This document shows positions 63,384 through 64,000 of a stretch of 64,000 bases of DNA, piece by piece. Within the stretch, counting starts at the first letter, position 1, and each line of letters begins with the position of its first letter. The notes below the pieces were generated by a model. It was given only the letters and a program-made list of their open reading frames with translations, had not been told where the DNA came from and did no database searches. Origin of the DNA: a gamma proteobacterium HdN1. GTDB taxonomy: Bacteria > Pseudomonadota > Gammaproteobacteria > Pseudomonadales > Ketobacteraceae. The translations under genes and the position numbers were made by a program. The stretch lies in the NCBI GenBank assembly GCA_000198515.1, contig FP929140.1, positions 3,508,527 through 3,572,526 on the forward strand, written 5' to 3'.

Positions 63384-64000
63384 CAGCAGTTTTTGTGCTA
63401 CCTCCGTGCTGGGTGATACGAGGCCGGCATTTCACCTTCACTGCTCCTCTGCTAAACGTTTCATCAGATGCTTTGCTTGACCAAATATACGCTTCTCCAG
63501 TGCCAAGATGGCTCATTTTATCGGAGGTCAGCTCACCAAGGGCGGCATTCGCTTTCTGAATATGTTTTAACCATGCCGGCGAGTTGAATTTATGCATGAT
63601 GATCTGTGAAGACAGCTCGATCAGCGAGACCGGGACCGATGGCGGGTCCTGAGAGGCGACCATGATGCTGGTTCCCTTGTGTCGCATCTCACGGACAACC
63701 TCGACCAGGCCTGAAACCAGGTCATCGTTCTCGATGTACTTATGGGCTTCATCGAAAACCACCAGCTTATTGAAGGCGCTTCCCTGGTAGGTTGCTTCCG
63801 AGAAAATCTGCAGCATCACCACGAACAGACCGAGGGCCTCGTCCTTCTCGATGTATTCATCTCGCAGATCCACGATGATCAACCGGCCTGGACGAATCAG
63901 ATCCTGGAGACGCTGGTTATCATCGATATATTCGCTGGCGAACAGCAGACGCGTCTGGGCGAGCTCTTTCAGGTGATCGGACAGACCAGAGTTATCGATG
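63376..64000 (-). CDS. HerA/DUF87-like ATPase, C-terminal part (runs off right edge)
   Basis: Open frame on the complement from the window edge to the TGA at 63378-63376, about 207 codons, no start inside. RPGRLIIVDLRDEYIEKDEA, KLVVFDEAHKYIENDD (Walker B with DEAH), EMRHKGTSIMVASQDPPSVP and ALGELTSDKMSHLGTGEAYI are the second half of a HerA/FtsK-like translocating ATPase. Walker A lies outside. HerA-like ATPases occur with nucleases (NurA), Sir2 or DUF4297 proteins in anti-phage systems, and in DNA processing. Convergent with tniQ; probably the first of the main cargo genes. Confidence 0.78.
   Translation of the reverse strand, partial: IDNSGLSDHLKELAQTRLLFASEYIDDNQRLQDLIRPGRLIIVDLRDEYIEKDEALGLFVVMLQIFSEATYQGSAFNKLVVFDEAHKYIENDDLVSGLVEVVREMRHKGTSIMVASQDPPSVPVSLIELSSQIIMHKFNSPAWLKHIQKANAALGELTSDKMSHLGTGEAYIWSSKASDETFSRGAVKVKCRPRITQHGGSTKTAVN

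Larger units (their letters stand above)
53876..64000 (+). mobile_element. Tn7-like transposon, one end plus tnsABC-tniQ and part of the cargo (other end outside)
   Basis: The predicted end begins TGTAAATTAGTACATAA at 53876, six bases after the parE stop, followed by three TnsB-site-like repeats. Inside lie accessory genes, then tnsA, tnsB, tnsC and tniQ in one overlapping operon reading away from parE, and the start of further cargo. In Tn7 the tns operon likewise points away from the attachment gene (glmS). The five bases GAGTC before the TGT would be one target-duplication copy; the other lies outside. The assignment of this end to this tns operon is inference from polarity and repeat spacing. 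Confidence 0.72.

Noticed and set aside
53876-64000. CRISPR-associated transposon (CAST)
   Set aside because: The end repeats resemble those of type I-F CASTs, but no cas gene or CRISPR array is visible in the window. It could only be reconsidered with the rest of the element.

Overview
The window is a chromosomal segment of a gammaproteobacterium whose genus I cannot name. The evidence is the conserved block tilS-pyrG-kdsA-eno-ftsB-ispD-ispF-truD-pcm-nlpD-rpoS, a PlsB-type glycerol-3-phosphate acyltransferase at the left edge, a complete recC-recB-recD set and the pair yqiA-parE. Gene density is high, and several starts are GTG or TTG with good Shine-Dalgarno sequences. A recurring trait is short direct tandem repeats with periods of 14-21 bp. 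Those inside genes (ispD, recB, recD, the SPOR gene) all have periods divisible by three.

Layout. 1-382: 5' part of plsB (minus strand). 758-4444: three-gene ABC exporter/GldG-like operon. 4481-15554: housekeeping block from tilS to rpoS, lacking the surE that usually sits between truD and pcm, and closed by a strong terminator. 15822-20463: FAD oxidoreductase preceded by an FNR/ANR-like box, a lipoprotein esterase, tag and a phosphodiesterase-type hydrolase. 20472-23441: hybrid histidine kinase with an MHYT membrane sensor and a FixL-like PAS. 23509-32793: recCBD. 32852-44861: metabolic and transport genes (PLP trans-sulfuration enzyme, acyl-CoA dehydrogenase, GTPase/DUF2868 pair, MFS exporter, Na+/alanine symporter, SQR-like flavoprotein, diaminopimelate dehydrogenase, SDR). 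45292-49308: AraC regulator, a small membrane protein and a two-gene operon for a secreted zinc metalloprotease plus a secreted protein of unknown function. 49735-53869: SPOR/coiled-coil protein, yqiA and parE.

The most unusual part is 53876-64000. Seven bases after the parE stop the sequence changes to TGTAAATT followed by three 14-bp repeats spaced 20 and 22 bp apart. This is how the TnsB-binding end of a Tn7-like transposon looks. Further in is an overlapping tnsA-tnsB-tnsC-tniQ operon transcribed away from parE. Between the end and tnsA lies about 4.8 kb of accessory genes. These are a 51-aa Asn/Gln-rich protein, two proteins I do not recognise, and a minus-strand operon of an HTH regulator, a membrane protein and a protein I align by eye with the replication-terminator protein Tus. 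The operon faces a divergent Cro-like gene. Beyond tniQ a HerA-type ATPase begins and runs off the right edge; it is probably the start of further cargo, possibly anti-phage defence. No cas genes or CRISPR array are visible in the window.

How the parts may work together (inference): TniQ would recognise the 3' end of parE and recruit TnsABC to insert just downstream without damaging the gene. The Tus-like protein could stop or pause replication forks at sites on the element or its host replicon, under the control of the divergent HTH pair. The other end of the transposon and its target duplication lie outside the window.
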